Source: Parapedobacter koreensis
GTDB taxonomy: Bacteria > Bacteroidota > Bacteroidia > Sphingobacteriales > Sphingobacteriaceae
Assembly: GCF_900109365.1 (NCBI RefSeq)
Contig: NZ_FNZR01000007.1
Location: forward strand, 278,035 to 342,034
DNA: 64,000 bases
Reading direction: 5' to 3'
Part shown: piece by piece, positions 1-9,544 of the stretch
Position numbering within the stretch: the stretch's first letter is position 1
How the letters are laid out: every line of letters begins with the position of its first letter
Position numbers and translations under genes: made by a program
Notes under the pieces: model-generated
The model's input: only the letters and a program-made list of their open reading frames with translations
The model's database searches: none
What the model was told of the DNA's origin: nothing

Positions 1-64
1 TAAAAACCAAATGTAGGCCAACGTGTTGTCCGAGCAAAATAACACATAAAAACATAAACTAACC

Positions 65-1984
65 ATGGATTTACAGATCAAATCATTTGAGGAATACAAC
101 GAAGTATACCAGTACAGCGTAGAAAAGCCTGAGGAATTTTGGGCGGGTATCGCTGAAAATTTTTATTGGCGGCGTAAGTGGTTTAATGTGTTGGACTGGA
201 ACTTCAAGGAACCCAAAATTAAATGGTTTGAAGGCGCGCGGCTCAATATCACGGAGAATTGCCTGGATCGCCACATTTATAAGCTGGGTGATAAGCCCGC
301 CATTATCTGGGAACCCAATGATCCCAGCGAGGCATACCGCATACTCACTTATAAGCAATTGCTTGATAAAGTTGAACAATTTGCCCACGTTTTGAAAAAC
401 AACGGCGTCCAAAAAGGCGATCGGGTATGCATATACCTTCCCATGGTTCCCGAGCTGGTTATAGCCGTACTGGCGTGCGCACGCATTGGGGCGATACACT
501 CCGTGGTCTTCGGCGGATTCTCCGCGCAGTCCATCGCCGATCGGATCAACGATGCTGATTGCCGGCTGGTCATCACTGCTGATGGTGGGTACCGGGGCAC
601 CAAGATCATCGAACTGAAAAGTATCGTAGATGACGCACTGGTACAATGTAAATCCGTTGAGCGGGTCATCGTGCTCACCCGCACCCGTACTGCGGTATCA
701 ATGATCAAAGGAAGGGATGTCTGGTGGGAAGACGAAATCAAGAAGGTAGAAACTCAGGGCAATATCCCATGCCCTGCAGAAGAAATGAACGCTGAAGACA
801 TGTTATTCATCCTCTACACTTCGGGTTCTACTGGCAAGCCGAAAGGCGTCGTGCATACCTGCGGGGGGTATATGGTGTATACGGGATATACATTCGCCAA
901 CGCTTTTCAATACCAACCCGGCGAAGTGTATTTCTGTACAGCAGATATCGGTTGGATCACGGGGCACTCTTATATCATATACGGCCCCTTGTCCCAAGGG
1001 GCCACGTCATTGATGTTCGAAGGCGTACCCACATGGCCCGATGCAGGCCGGCTCTGGGATATCGTAGAAAAACACAAGGTCAATATCGTATACACCGCCC
1101 CAACGGCCATCCGTTCATTGATGGCGGCAGGAGACGAATTTGTCGAAGGCAAAGATCTAAGCAGCATTACCAAACTGGGCACCGTGGGCGAGCCTATCAA
1201 TGAAGAGGCCTGGCACTGGTACGATCAGAAAATAGGCCACGGCAATGCACCTATTGTAGATACCTGGTGGCAGACCGAAACCGGTGGCTTTCTAATTTCG
1301 CCCATCGCCGGTGTCACACCGACGGTGCCGGGTTACGCCATGTTGCCACTTCCCGGCATACAGCCCGTTCTGGTAGATGAAAACGGCAATGAAATCGAAG
1401 GAAACAACGTGAGCGGAAACCTTTGCATTAAATTCCCTTGGCCAGGAATGATACGTACTACGTATGGCGACCATGAGCGCTGCCGCCAAACTTACTTCTC
1501 CGCCTATGAAAACCGCTATTTCACCGGCGACGGTTGCCTAAGGGATGAAAACGGCTATTACCGCATTACCGGACGGGTGGATGATGTATTGAATGTTTCG
1601 GGTCACCGTATCGGTACAGCCGAGGTGGAAAATGCTATCAATATGCACAGTGACGTCGTTGAATCGGCCGTGGTGGGTTATCCACACGCGGTGAAAGGTC
1701 AGGGGATTTATGCGTTTGTCATCGCCAGCCAGCATCATTTGGATGAAGATCTTACCCGGCAAGACATCCATAAAACCGTAAGTCGCATCATTGGTGCCAT
1801 TGCCAAGCCGGATAAGATTCAGTTTGTGACCGGTCTGCCCAAAACCCGATCGGGCAAAATTATGCGGCGCATCCTCCGCAAAATTGCCGAAGGAGACACG
1901 TCCAACCTGGGCGATACCACCACATTGCTTGATCCCGGCATTGTCGATGAGATTAAAGCCGGAGCCGAAAAATTGAGGGCTTAG
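65..1984 (+). CDS. acs: Acetyl-CoA synthetase (AMP-forming)
   Basis: Activates acetate with ATP and CoA to give acetyl-CoA, AMP and pyrophosphate in the cytosol. The 639-residue length is normal for Acs. An N-terminal ACAS_N-like segment is followed by the AMP-binding domain with the P-loop-like motif YTSGSTGKPKG (about residue 260), the TWWQTETGG motif (about 400), and a C-terminal domain ending in the PKTRSGKIMRR motif. Lys598 in that motif is the catalytic lysine that is acetylated in well-studied Acs enzymes. The ATG at 65 is the natural start; little sequence lies upstream. The gene is convergent with the metalloprotease gene and is not obviously part of the SusC/SusD region. Identification is firm. 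Confidence 0.97.
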   Translation: MDLQIKSFEEYNEVYQYSVEKPEEFWAGIAENFYWRRKWFNVLDWNFKEPKIKWFEGARLNITENCLDRHIYKLGDKPAIIWEPNDPSEAYRILTYKQLLDKVEQFAHVLKNNGVQKGDRVCIYLPMVPELVIAVLACARIGAIHSVVFGGFSAQSIADRINDADCRLVITADGGYRGTKIIELKSIVDDALVQCKSVERVIVLTRTRTAVSMIKGRDVWWEDEIKKVETQGNIPCPAEEMNAEDMLFILYTSGSTGKPKGVVHTCGGYMVYTGYTFANAFQYQPGEVYFCTADIGWITGHSYIIYGPLSQGATSLMFEGVPTWPDAGRLWDIVEKHKVNIVYTAPTAIRSLMAAGDEFVEGKDLSSITKLGTVGEPINEEAWHWYDQKIGHGNAPIVDTWWQTETGGFLISPIAGVTPTVPGYAMLPLPGIQPVLVDENGNEIEGNNVSGNLCIKFPWPGMIRTTYGDHERCRQTYFSAYENRYFTGDGCLRDENGYYRITGRVDDVLNVSGHRIGTAEVENAINMHSDVVESAVVGYPHAVKGQGIYAFVIASQHHLDEDLTRQDIHKTVSRIIGAIAKPDKIQFVTGLPKTRSGKIMRRILRKIAEGDTSNLGDTTTLLDPGIVDEIKAGAEKLRA

Positions 1985-1986
1985 CA

Positions 1987-2045
1987 CTTTTCCTAAAAAC
2001 CCACAGGCTGGCGTCCGTAATTTAATACGGACACCGACCTGTGGG
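1987..2045 (-). terminator. Intrinsic terminator of the SusC1-SusD1-metalloprotease transcript
   Basis: A two-part stem (CCCACAGG pairing with CCTGTGGG, plus inner GTCCGT pairing with ACGGAC) lies between two converging genes. Read on the minus strand it is followed by TTTTTAGG, a usable U-tract, so it should end transcripts coming from the metalloprotease gene. On the plus strand the downstream T-tract is missing, so it would serve acs only weakly. Confidence 0.7.
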
Positions 2046-2076
2046 AATTAAAAGACACTCCGCTTAAATCGACTTT

Positions 2077-4587
2077 TTACCAGTCTTGGAAATGGCCGCA
2101 ATTCTCCGTGTGTGTATGTCGTAGAAAATCCATACCCGGCATGATGGGCGCCCCCGGGGGCATGGTGAATACATTGCCCGGTTGGAACTCATCCGGGTCT
2201 TTTTCAAATTTCGCTATCTGCGAAACGGCGAAAAACGCCTGAGCCTTTTGTTCATCGCTACCGGAGCTGAGCGCCGCCTGCAGCTGCGTTTTCAACCCAT
2301 TGATTTTCAGCAATGCCTGTCCTCGAACAATATCAGAAGCATCGTTGTCAGCAGCTAGCATCAGCAAATGTGTCAGTACGATGTTGTTTACTGTAGACTG
2401 CATAGCCCCTGCATAGCCCCCGACAAGCGGCGTGCCCCACGTCCCAGCAAGCAATCGATCCACCACGGCCATAAAGCCGGGTTGCTTACTGTCACGCGCC
2501 TTATACTCCACAAGGCGTGCAGCCCGTTCGGCGTTCAGCAGTGAAGCTATCGTCTCCGTAGCAGCAGCAGCCGCCGCGGCTAGCGGATCAAACGTAGGCC
2601 CCGTTTGTCCAGAAAAGAGTTCGATGGTACCGGGATAACCTGTCGGGCGGGGCGGTATCTTTTGAATCAAGGCTTCCGGCAAAGCCAAGGCTTCCGGCGT
2701 GATCGTCGCCATCAATGCATCAAACGCCTGCCATTGCTTATCGGGATCCACCAAACGGGTCGGTTCTTGCCCGTCGCCTTTAACCGCATGTGTAAAATAC
2801 AAGCCCCCCACGCTTTTTGCCACGGCTTCAATCTGATAGCGATGCAATAGATAGGCTGGTACCAGCACTTCTTGGATCGTCGTCATCGGTTCGCCATCTC
2901 GGATAGCTTTCTCTGAAAATCGATCAAGCACCAGTCGGCGCACCTTCAAGAGATGCTGTAACTGGGCAATGGGATCCACGCCATCATCCCATTGGTGCGA
3001 CACTGGATGCGTATACCCTCCAATATCGGGAATATACTGGTGCCCTTGAGCCAATGTTTCCTGCATGATTTTTTCAAGCTCGGCATCCTCATTCGTGCCC
3101 GGTGGAAACTCCGCGTATCCCCAGATAACGGCCCGGATATCCCAGCTGCCGATACCCACCCCGTAAGCGCTGTCCAGGTTGATATTCCCGTCATTATCGA
3201 GTTCAATACGCGGGAACGGATAATCCATGACCGACGCCCGGCCTTTTGGACTGGCCGCAAAATTGTGCATAAAACCCAGGGTATGTCCGATTTCATGGGC
3301 AGAAAGCTGCCTAATCCGTGCCAATGCCATTTCCTGCATTTTTTTTGGCACAGGTTTACCGGTTTCATAGGGTTGCAATAAGCCTTCGGCAATCAGGTAA
3401 TCTTGCCGGTGCCTGTCGGCCCCCAAGGTGACCACTCCTTTGATGATCTCGCCGGTACGCGGGTCGGTATACGAAGAACCGTAAGAAAAAGCCCTCGGGC
3501 TACCGCTCCGATTGATCCAGTTGACCACATTGTAACGGATATCCATCGGATCGGCATCAGCCGGCAGTTCTTTGACGATGAACGCATTTTTGAAACCCGC
3601 TGCCTCAAATGCTTCATTCCACCAGGCACCGCCTTCGATAAGCGCCTGTTTAATCAGCTCAGGGGCTCCCCGATCGACATAATAGACGATAGGTTCAATG
3701 GCCTCACTCACCGCTGCCTGCGCATCCTTCTTTTGAAGGCGGTGCCGCCTGATAAAGCGCTTGGTCAGCGGCTCGTCCATCGGCGCTGCAAAATCCATAT
3801 ACGTAAACGCATTGAATGCTGAACGAGAATCAAACCTACGCATCTTGAACCCCGGCTCCGGGAGCTCCACAAAAGACTGGTGCAGATGGAGTGTTACCGC
3901 GGTTGGATCCGGCGCAAGGCTGCTGCCGCGGCCAAAACCGCCGCCGCCCCCTGAAGCGCCGCCGACAAACGTTACCATCGCTTCAAATTCCGAATTTTTC
4001 GGGAAATTCTTAGTATTTTCCATGAAAATGGCCGATCGGCCGTCATCTACCCGGTAAGCGCTGCCGGCACTGCCACGGCCACCGCCAGCCAAGCTTCCTG
4101 CGATACCTTGGCTATCACGGATGAGGAAAGGCGTCAAATCTACCAATACACGTTCACCTTCGGTAGCGACTGGGGTAAACGCCCAGATGATTGATTTGGC
4201 AAAGGCCGTTTCCACCGATTTCACCTCATCCTGATTGTCGGTTACAGCGCGATAGTTGTATTCCGGCCGCAATAGGAAAACTTTAGAGCCTACTTTGACA
4301 AATTTGGCAATATAAGAAGTGGCTCGGCCCTTTTCCGCTGCACTGCCAGCACCTGCGGCAATCGCACTGAAATACAGGAACTCCTCATCAAACTTGTCGA
4401 TTTCCAGCAAGATTTTACCACTGCTGTCATAATAAAAATCGAAAAAGCCTTCAAACTTTTGATGGTTTGCCGTGGCAGCTGTGATGCTTGCCGCAGGTTT
4501 GGCATTGCCCGCCTCCTGTCGGCCTTGTCCTAAAGCCGATCCAGTACAAACGAACAACCACAAGCCTACATAAATAGCATGTTTCAT
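2077..4587 (-). CDS. Exported zinc-dependent metalloprotease (DUF5117/DUF4953 type)
   Basis: A large secreted or periplasmic metzincin-like peptidase of the family common in Bacteroidota. The zinc site HEIGHTLGFMH begins at His431, counted from the chosen start, and a Met-turn-like SVMDYP follows about 20 residues later. The N-terminal half matches the DUF5117/DUF5118 type and the C-terminal half the DUF4953 type. I chose the ATG at 4587 over an upstream in-frame start because MKHAIYVGLWLFVCTGSALGQ is a clear signal peptide and the 18 residues before it are not. It follows SusD1 by 46 bp and is the last gene of that transcript, so it probably cuts proteins or peptides imported or captured by SusC1/SusD1. 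The substrate is unknown. Confidence 0.9.
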   Translation of the reverse strand: MKHAIYVGLWLFVCTGSALGQGRQEAGNAKPAASITAATANHQKFEGFFDFYYDSSGKILLEIDKFDEEFLYFSAIAAGAGSAAEKGRATSYIAKFVKVGSKVFLLRPEYNYRAVTDNQDEVKSVETAFAKSIIWAFTPVATEGERVLVDLTPFLIRDSQGIAGSLAGGGRGSAGSAYRVDDGRSAIFMENTKNFPKNSEFEAMVTFVGGASGGGGGFGRGSSLAPDPTAVTLHLHQSFVELPEPGFKMRRFDSRSAFNAFTYMDFAAPMDEPLTKRFIRRHRLQKKDAQAAVSEAIEPIVYYVDRGAPELIKQALIEGGAWWNEAFEAAGFKNAFIVKELPADADPMDIRYNVVNWINRSGSPRAFSYGSSYTDPRTGEIIKGVVTLGADRHRQDYLIAEGLLQPYETGKPVPKKMQEMALARIRQLSAHEIGHTLGFMHNFAASPKGRASVMDYPFPRIELDNDGNINLDSAYGVGIGSWDIRAVIWGYAEFPPGTNEDAELEKIMQETLAQGHQYIPDIGGYTHPVSHQWDDGVDPIAQLQHLLKVRRLVLDRFSEKAIRDGEPMTTIQEVLVPAYLLHRYQIEAVAKSVGGLYFTHAVKGDGQEPTRLVDPDKQWQAFDALMATITPEALALPEALIQKIPPRPTGYPGTIELFSGQTGPTFDPLAAAAAAATETIASLLNAERAARLVEYKARDSKQPGFMAVVDRLLAGTWGTPLVGGYAGAMQSTVNNIVLTHLLMLAADNDASDIVRGQALLKINGLKTQLQAALSSGSDEQKAQAFFAVSQIAKFEKDPDEFQPGNVFTMPPGAPIMPGMDFLRHTHTENCGHFQDW

Positions 4588-4633
4588 ACAATTATGGTAT
4601 TTGGTTAAAAACGGCTTGAATATACATGCTAAA

Positions 4634-6100
4634 TCAGTCAAAAATTAAATTATTTGTCAAAATTTCATCATTCGACATGGGCCAAATGTAATTAGCTGCC
4701 GATGGAGCCACTGCCGAAGCCGAGAAGGCAGGACCTACCTTTTCCGGAATGGTATATAAACGGCGCAACAGGTCGTTCGATCGAAAGCCCTCGCCCAATA
4801 ACTCGATTCTCCGCTCGGTTTCTATACTCGTAATCAATGCCGCACTAGTAGCAGTAGCCGATGCAGGAAACACGTAGTCTGGGTCAGACCGATGATGAAC
4901 AGCCTCCAGCAATTCCGTGGCCAATGCGAGATTGCCTGTCTCCGCCGCTGCTTCGGCATAATTCAATAATACTTCTGCGTACCGAATCACCGGTATATAT
5001 CGCAAGAAAGGTGCTGCTTGTCCATATTTACCCAGGTAATAACGCCCATTGGTTCCATTAAAACGCAGCAATTCCCGTCGTGCATCGCCTTCTGCCCACT
5101 GGCTGCTGCCTAATATGCCCGCCGGATTCATGAAATACTCCGAGTTGCCATTGTAAAGATAACCTAAAGCTGACTGACCACCTAAATTGTCCAAGTTCGT
5201 AAACGGCATGGAAAAAATGGATTCGGCAGTAGTAAAATTACTGGCCAGTGCTTCGACAATATCACCGTGAAGCGTGTTTTCTACCCCAGCGGTTGCCGAG
5301 AACGGGGCTGACGTTTGCGGGACAATCTTGCTAGCCTCCGCAATGACTGCGTTCCAGTTGCCCTGATTGAGATAAACCCTTGTTTTCAAAGCAATGGCCG
5401 TGTTTCTGTGAGCACGCGTTGTATTCAACAATGCTGTTGAATACGCCTCAGGAAGATCTGCCTCCGCCTCATCCAAATCCTGCAATACCTGAGTGTAAAC
5501 CTGGGCTACCGTGCTACGAGCCAACCCGTTGTTTTCAGGCGTAAGTTCCGCTATCAAGCGCAAAGGCAGACCAGGCGAGGCACCGTTGTCTTCCGTATAA
5601 GGGCGGGCAAAGATAGTTACCAGCGTATAATATGACAGCGCACGCAGAAATTTGGCTTCCGCTATATACCCTGTTGCCGTCGTTTCATCCACCACACCCG
5701 GATTTGCCGTCAACCCTTCAATGAGTACGTTCGCCCGATTAATCGTCGTATAGCCCGTGGACCACACGTTGAGGATGTCGGCTGAAGCAGAGTTATACGA
5801 ATGTGCCCAAGCATCATATCCCGTGAATGAATTTGCAGTCGTATTGATAAAATCTTCACCCCGTACATCGAGAAACAACAAAAGCCTTCCGCCGTAGAAA
5901 TTAGCACCTTTAAGTGACGAATAGATGCCATTTACCAAACCCTCAATACGTGCTGGGGTGCTGAAAATATCGGAGTCACTAAGCTGAGTAGGAGGCACCT
6001 GTTGCAAATATTCCTCCTCACTGCACGAAGAGATGCTTACCAAGAAGGCAACACCAAGTGCGGCTCCAAACTTCCTTGTCGATTTATATGTGATATTCAT
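4634..6100 (-). CDS. SusD1: SusD/RagB-family surface lipoprotein
   Basis: Substrate-capturing lipoprotein that forms the lid of the SusC1 channel on the outer membrane. The N-terminus has a signal peptide ending in the lipobox-like ISSC, followed by the SusD-type opening (YLQQVPPTQLSDSDIF). Near the C-terminus is the family motif ERRIELLGEGFRSNDLLRR. I chose the ATG at 6100: it directly precedes the signal peptide, while in-frame starts further upstream (ATG at 6121, TTG at 6139) add a charged, non-signal extension and come close to or touch the SusC1 stop. It is translated 35 bp after SusC1. The ligand cannot be read from the sequence; the adjacent peptidase suggests peptides. Confidence 0.93.
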   Translation of the reverse strand: MNITYKSTRKFGAALGVAFLVSISSCSEEEYLQQVPPTQLSDSDIFSTPARIEGLVNGIYSSLKGANFYGGRLLLFLDVRGEDFINTTANSFTGYDAWAHSYNSASADILNVWSTGYTTINRANVLIEGLTANPGVVDETTATGYIAEAKFLRALSYYTLVTIFARPYTEDNGASPGLPLRLIAELTPENNGLARSTVAQVYTQVLQDLDEAEADLPEAYSTALLNTTRAHRNTAIALKTRVYLNQGNWNAVIAEASKIVPQTSAPFSATAGVENTLHGDIVEALASNFTTAESIFSMPFTNLDNLGGQSALGYLYNGNSEYFMNPAGILGSSQWAEGDARRELLRFNGTNGRYYLGKYGQAAPFLRYIPVIRYAEVLLNYAEAAAETGNLALATELLEAVHHRSDPDYVFPASATATSAALITSIETERRIELLGEGFRSNDLLRRLYTIPEKVGPAFSASAVAPSAANYIWPMSNDEILTNNLIFD

Positions 6101-6135
6101 AACTGTTCTAATTTTAATCATGCTTACTTCGTTTC

Positions 6136-9100
6136 TCAAATGCCGATGTTCACACCAAATGTAAAGGTCCTGCCGTTACCCAGGGAATTGTACTCGATAC
6201 CGGGAGACCGCGGGTTATTTCCGTTGATGGATGACTCCGGTTCAACGCCTGTATAATTCGTAAACAAGTACACGTTGGTCGCCTGTGCATAGATTCGAAG
6301 CGAACTGACTCCCACTTTTGCCAACAATTGACTAGGCAGCCGGTAGCCTATCAGTACGTTTTGCAAGCGCAGTAAATCGCCTTTTTCGACATAATCGGAG
6401 ATGTTGGGGATATTGGCACTTGCGAAATTATCATTGAATACCAAGCGAGGTACGTCCGTTACATCACCGGGCTGTTGCCAGCGGTTCAATACCTTGACCG
6501 AGTTATTGAAATAACGTTGGTCCAACCAGGTGCCGGTATTTCCGTTGAACACATAATTGCCGCCAGAAAAGGAAAAGTTAATCCCTGCATCGAAATTTCC
6601 ATACCTAAACGTGTTATTAAATCCACCGTACCACTTGGGCAGGGCATTTCCCATCGGTTGGTAATCGGCGGCCGTGATGGCCGGCGCCGGGCTACCGTCC
6701 AGGTACGTCCATGCAGAGCCCCCGGAAGGAAAAGCGGCCGAGTACTGCACCTGTTCGCCAGCTGCGTTGATGTAGATACGCTGCCCGGTTTCCGGATTGA
6801 TGCCATTCGTGATGGCACCATACAACGTGCCTACGGAATATCCAGCCTCTGTCATGTTGAATGGATTGCCCGAAGAACTGCTTACCATACGGGAATTTTC
6901 GCCTTCAAGGGCGGTAACCTCGTTCTTTATGCTCGTGAAGTTGAACGAAGCATTCCAAGAAAATTTCCCTTTCCGGATCACGTCACCGCTGATTCCCAGT
7001 TCGATACCTCGGTTGTACAGCGAGCCGACGTTCCCTAGAATCGAATTCCCGGGAATGCCCTTTGAGGGGGACTGTGGTACGTCTAAAATCAACCCATTTA
7101 CATCATTATTGAACCAACTGAAATCCACCAATATCCTATCGTTCCAAAAACCCAAATCTGCCCCGATATTGGTTTGTTCGCTGGTTTCCCAGCCCAAGTT
7201 CGGATTGCCCGCTTGGTTGAGCTGCCAGGTAGAAGCTCCGCCATATAATGAAGATGAAAACAGGACAAGTGAACCATAACGGGAGTTCAGCTCACCGTTG
7301 CCTACCCTGCCCCAACCCCCACGCAGTTTCACACTGCTCATTACGGCACTTAAGCCAGAGCCTTGATAAAAATCTTCCTCAGACAGCGTCCATCCGGCAG
7401 AGGCCCCACCAAAGTTACCCCATTTAGTAGACGCGCCAAGCGCAGAGTTGCCGTCTCTTCTGAAATTGAATTTAATGAAATAACGGCTCTTATAATCATA
7501 ATTCAGGCTTGCAAAATAAGATAAGAAGGCCCAGTTGACTAATAGATTGCCTGACTGCGACACCTGCCCCCAGTTGCCCTGGATATCCGTAAAAAACGGA
7601 TCGGAAGCCTGTTGTACGTTGACACCCCATCGATTTCTCGAGAAATCCTGTACATCCATACCGCCCACTACCGAAATATGGTGATCGGCAAACCGGGCAT
7701 CATAATTCAACGTATTGGTAAAGTTCCAGTTGTTGAACAATGACGTAACGTTGGTGACACTGCCATTAGTCGTAGAACCCGAACCATGCACAGGGCTGGT
7801 CGACCCGACGTTGAGAGTGGTCAACCGGTCAAGGGAATAGCTGGTTGTGAAATTCAGGCCTTTCAGCAGGTTTATTGTTGCTCCCACATTAGCTAATATA
7901 CGGTCATTTGTAGAGCTGTTCTTCACCAATTCAAATAGGGCTACCGGATTGTAATAGACGCTCACGATTTGATTGGCTCCATTGCCAATTGGTCCTCCCG
8001 GCGTCTCGGCAAGATGTGGGGTACCGTCCGGATTGTACGCAGGCACATTGGGATTGAGCGTATAAGCCATCCGCGCTGCACCTACAATCAACTGCGCGTT
8101 GCCTTCCATGGATCCCGAGTTGGGTGCCCGGTTTTCAGACTTGGTATAGCTGATGCTGCCTCTCAGCTTGAGCCAGGAGTTTGCGTCATGATCTAAGTTA
8201 AAACGGAGGCCGGTGCGGTCAAATTCGTTTGTTTGCAGGAATCCATCCTGCTCGGTGAGGTTTGCCGAAAAAAAGTATCGGGTCTTCGGGCTGCCCCCGC
8301 TCACCGAGACGGCATGGCTGTGTTGAACACCTGTTTGAAACATATAGTCATACCAGTTGGTATTTACCATAGAGCCATCCGCATTATAGCTTGGGAAAAA
8401 TAGGGCTGAAGCCACGTCGTCGTTATCGGCCTGTCCACTCAGTATCTTCCGGTTTAGCTGTGCCTCATTTTTAATCATCATGAAGTCCTCAGCTTCCAGC
8501 AATTCCGGCAGTCGCACCGGATCAGTAAAGCCCACCCATCCGTCATACGTTACCCGAGCACTTCCTTCCTTACCCCTTTTGGTGGTCACCAACACTACGC
8601 CGTTGGCCGCCCTAGATCCATAAATAGCCGTTGACGCGGCATCCTTCAACACATCAATTGACTCAATATCAGACGGATTAATGTCGGCCAGCGGATTGTT
8701 GGCCACCGTGGTATTTGAAGACACATCGCCACTTGTGACCGGGATACCGTCAATGACAATCAATGGATAAGAGCTTAACGATATGGAGTTGGTTCCTCTG
8801 ATGCGTATCACCGGAGCATTATTCAACACCCCGTTGGGCAAGTTAATTTTGACCCCCGAGGCCCTGCCGATAAGGGCCTGATCAAAACTCTGCACCGGTA
8901 TTTCCTTGACCTGATCAGCCACAATGCGACTTGCAGCGCCCGTGAATTCTTTTTTTGACTGTGTGCTATATCCGACGACAAGCACTTCCTCCAATTCAGA
9001 AGCATCCGGCTGCAAATTAATGGTATACGGCCCCTGATTCCGCACGGCGATCTCCGCCGTGCTGTAGCCCAAAAATGTGACCTGTATGGTCGATCCCACC

Positions 9101-9441
9101 GGTACGCGGAATGAAAACTGTCCATCGCCATTTGTCTTGGTGACCAAACCGGGGTTGCCCTTCACTTGTACAGTTGCCTCAGGCAATGGAGCCCCGCTCT
9201 CATCACGCACTGTCCCCGTGATTGTTACCTGTTCTTGAAAAGACGCGTTCAATGCCAGCAATGTGATGTTTTTATTCGAGGTTGATGCCGTATGATATGC
9301 AATGCCGACACCATGGACATCCGTGTTGCTCGACAGCACAATTACACACATAATGTAGAAGACGGAGGTTGCTTTAGGCGTTGAATGGCTATGCTTGCGC
9401 ACGCCACTTGGCGTATTTTTGCCAAATAAAAAGTATTTCAT
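6136..9441 (-). CDS. SusC1: TonB-dependent outer-membrane transporter (SusC/RagA family)
   Basis: Outer-membrane beta-barrel importer driven by TonB. After an unusually long N-terminal leader comes a carboxypeptidase-regulatory-like domain (VTITGTVRDESGAPLPEATV), then the plug with VIRIRGTNSIS and LIVIDGIPV, and a barrel of about 850 residues. There is no STN domain, so it should not signal to a FecR anti-sigma factor in the usual way, and indeed no fecR gene adjoins it. The start at 9441 is supported by alignment with SusC2 and SusC3, which share the bases around the start codon. Those bases also form an opposite-strand promoter-like site (see the antisense RNA entry). It pairs with SusD1 and the metalloprotease. 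Confidence 0.95.
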   Translation of the reverse strand: MKYFLFGKNTPSGVRKHSHSTPKATSVFYIMCVIVLSSNTDVHGVGIAYHTASTSNKNITLLALNASFQEQVTITGTVRDESGAPLPEATVQVKGNPGLVTKTNGDGQFSFRVPVGSTIQVTFLGYSTAEIAVRNQGPYTINLQPDASELEEVLVVGYSTQSKKEFTGAASRIVADQVKEIPVQSFDQALIGRASGVKINLPNGVLNNAPVIRIRGTNSISLSSYPLIVIDGIPVTSGDVSSNTTVANNPLADINPSDIESIDVLKDAASTAIYGSRAANGVVLVTTKRGKEGSARVTYDGWVGFTDPVRLPELLEAEDFMMIKNEAQLNRKILSGQADNDDVASALFFPSYNADGSMVNTNWYDYMFQTGVQHSHAVSVSGGSPKTRYFFSANLTEQDGFLQTNEFDRTGLRFNLDHDANSWLKLRGSISYTKSENRAPNSGSMEGNAQLIVGAARMAYTLNPNVPAYNPDGTPHLAETPGGPIGNGANQIVSVYYNPVALFELVKNSSTNDRILANVGATINLLKGLNFTTSYSLDRLTTLNVGSTSPVHGSGSTTNGSVTNVTSLFNNWNFTNTLNYDARFADHHISVVGGMDVQDFSRNRWGVNVQQASDPFFTDIQGNWGQVSQSGNLLVNWAFLSYFASLNYDYKSRYFIKFNFRRDGNSALGASTKWGNFGGASAGWTLSEEDFYQGSGLSAVMSSVKLRGGWGRVGNGELNSRYGSLVLFSSSLYGGASTWQLNQAGNPNLGWETSEQTNIGADLGFWNDRILVDFSWFNNDVNGLILDVPQSPSKGIPGNSILGNVGSLYNRGIELGISGDVIRKGKFSWNASFNFTSIKNEVTALEGENSRMVSSSSGNPFNMTEAGYSVGTLYGAITNGINPETGQRIYINAAGEQVQYSAAFPSGGSAWTYLDGSPAPAITAADYQPMGNALPKWYGGFNNTFRYGNFDAGINFSFSGGNYVFNGNTGTWLDQRYFNNSVKVLNRWQQPGDVTDVPRLVFNDNFASANIPNISDYVEKGDLLRLQNVLIGYRLPSQLLAKVGVSSLRIYAQATNVYLFTNYTGVEPESSINGNNPRSPGIEYNSLGNGRTFTFGVNIGI

Positions 9442-9448
9442 ACTTTTA
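9417..9448 (+). promoter_or_regulatory. Antisense promoter overlapping the susC1 start codon
   Basis: TTTTG (ending at 9421), exactly 19 bp, then TACTTTTA (9441-9448): the Bacteroidota -33/-7 arrangement with one mismatch in the -7 box. It reads against susC1. The same boxes at the same spacing occur at susC2 and susC3. Confidence 0.55.
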
Positions 9449-9452
9449 CCAA

Positions 9453-9544
9453 ATTAAGGTTAGCTATTAGATGATTAATGACGTAATTTTTAGTAGTATA
9501 CCTTATCCAAGCGGGAGTGCTGCGAACACTCCTGCTTTTCTTTT
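9453..9544 (+). ncRNA. Predicted cis-antisense RNA to the susC1 leader (DonS-like)
   Basis: Predicted RNA of about 90 nt starting a few bases after the TACTTTTA box and ending in a hairpin with a T-tract. It is complementary to the susC1 leader, including the ribosome-binding region. Antisense RNAs in this position (between the upstream regulator and susC) are known in Bacteroides to repress utilization loci. Here the call rests only on promoter-like boxes, a terminator-like hairpin and their conservation at three loci; expression is inferred. Confidence 0.5.
9511..9544 (+). terminator. Hairpin with T-tract in the susC1 leader
   Basis: A 9-bp stem GCGGGAGTG pairing with CACTCCTGC (one G-U type pair) and a 7-nt loop, followed on the plus strand by TTTTCTTTT. 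In the susC direction an A-tract precedes the stem and no U-tract follows, so it fits a terminator for antisense transcription. Confidence 0.6.
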
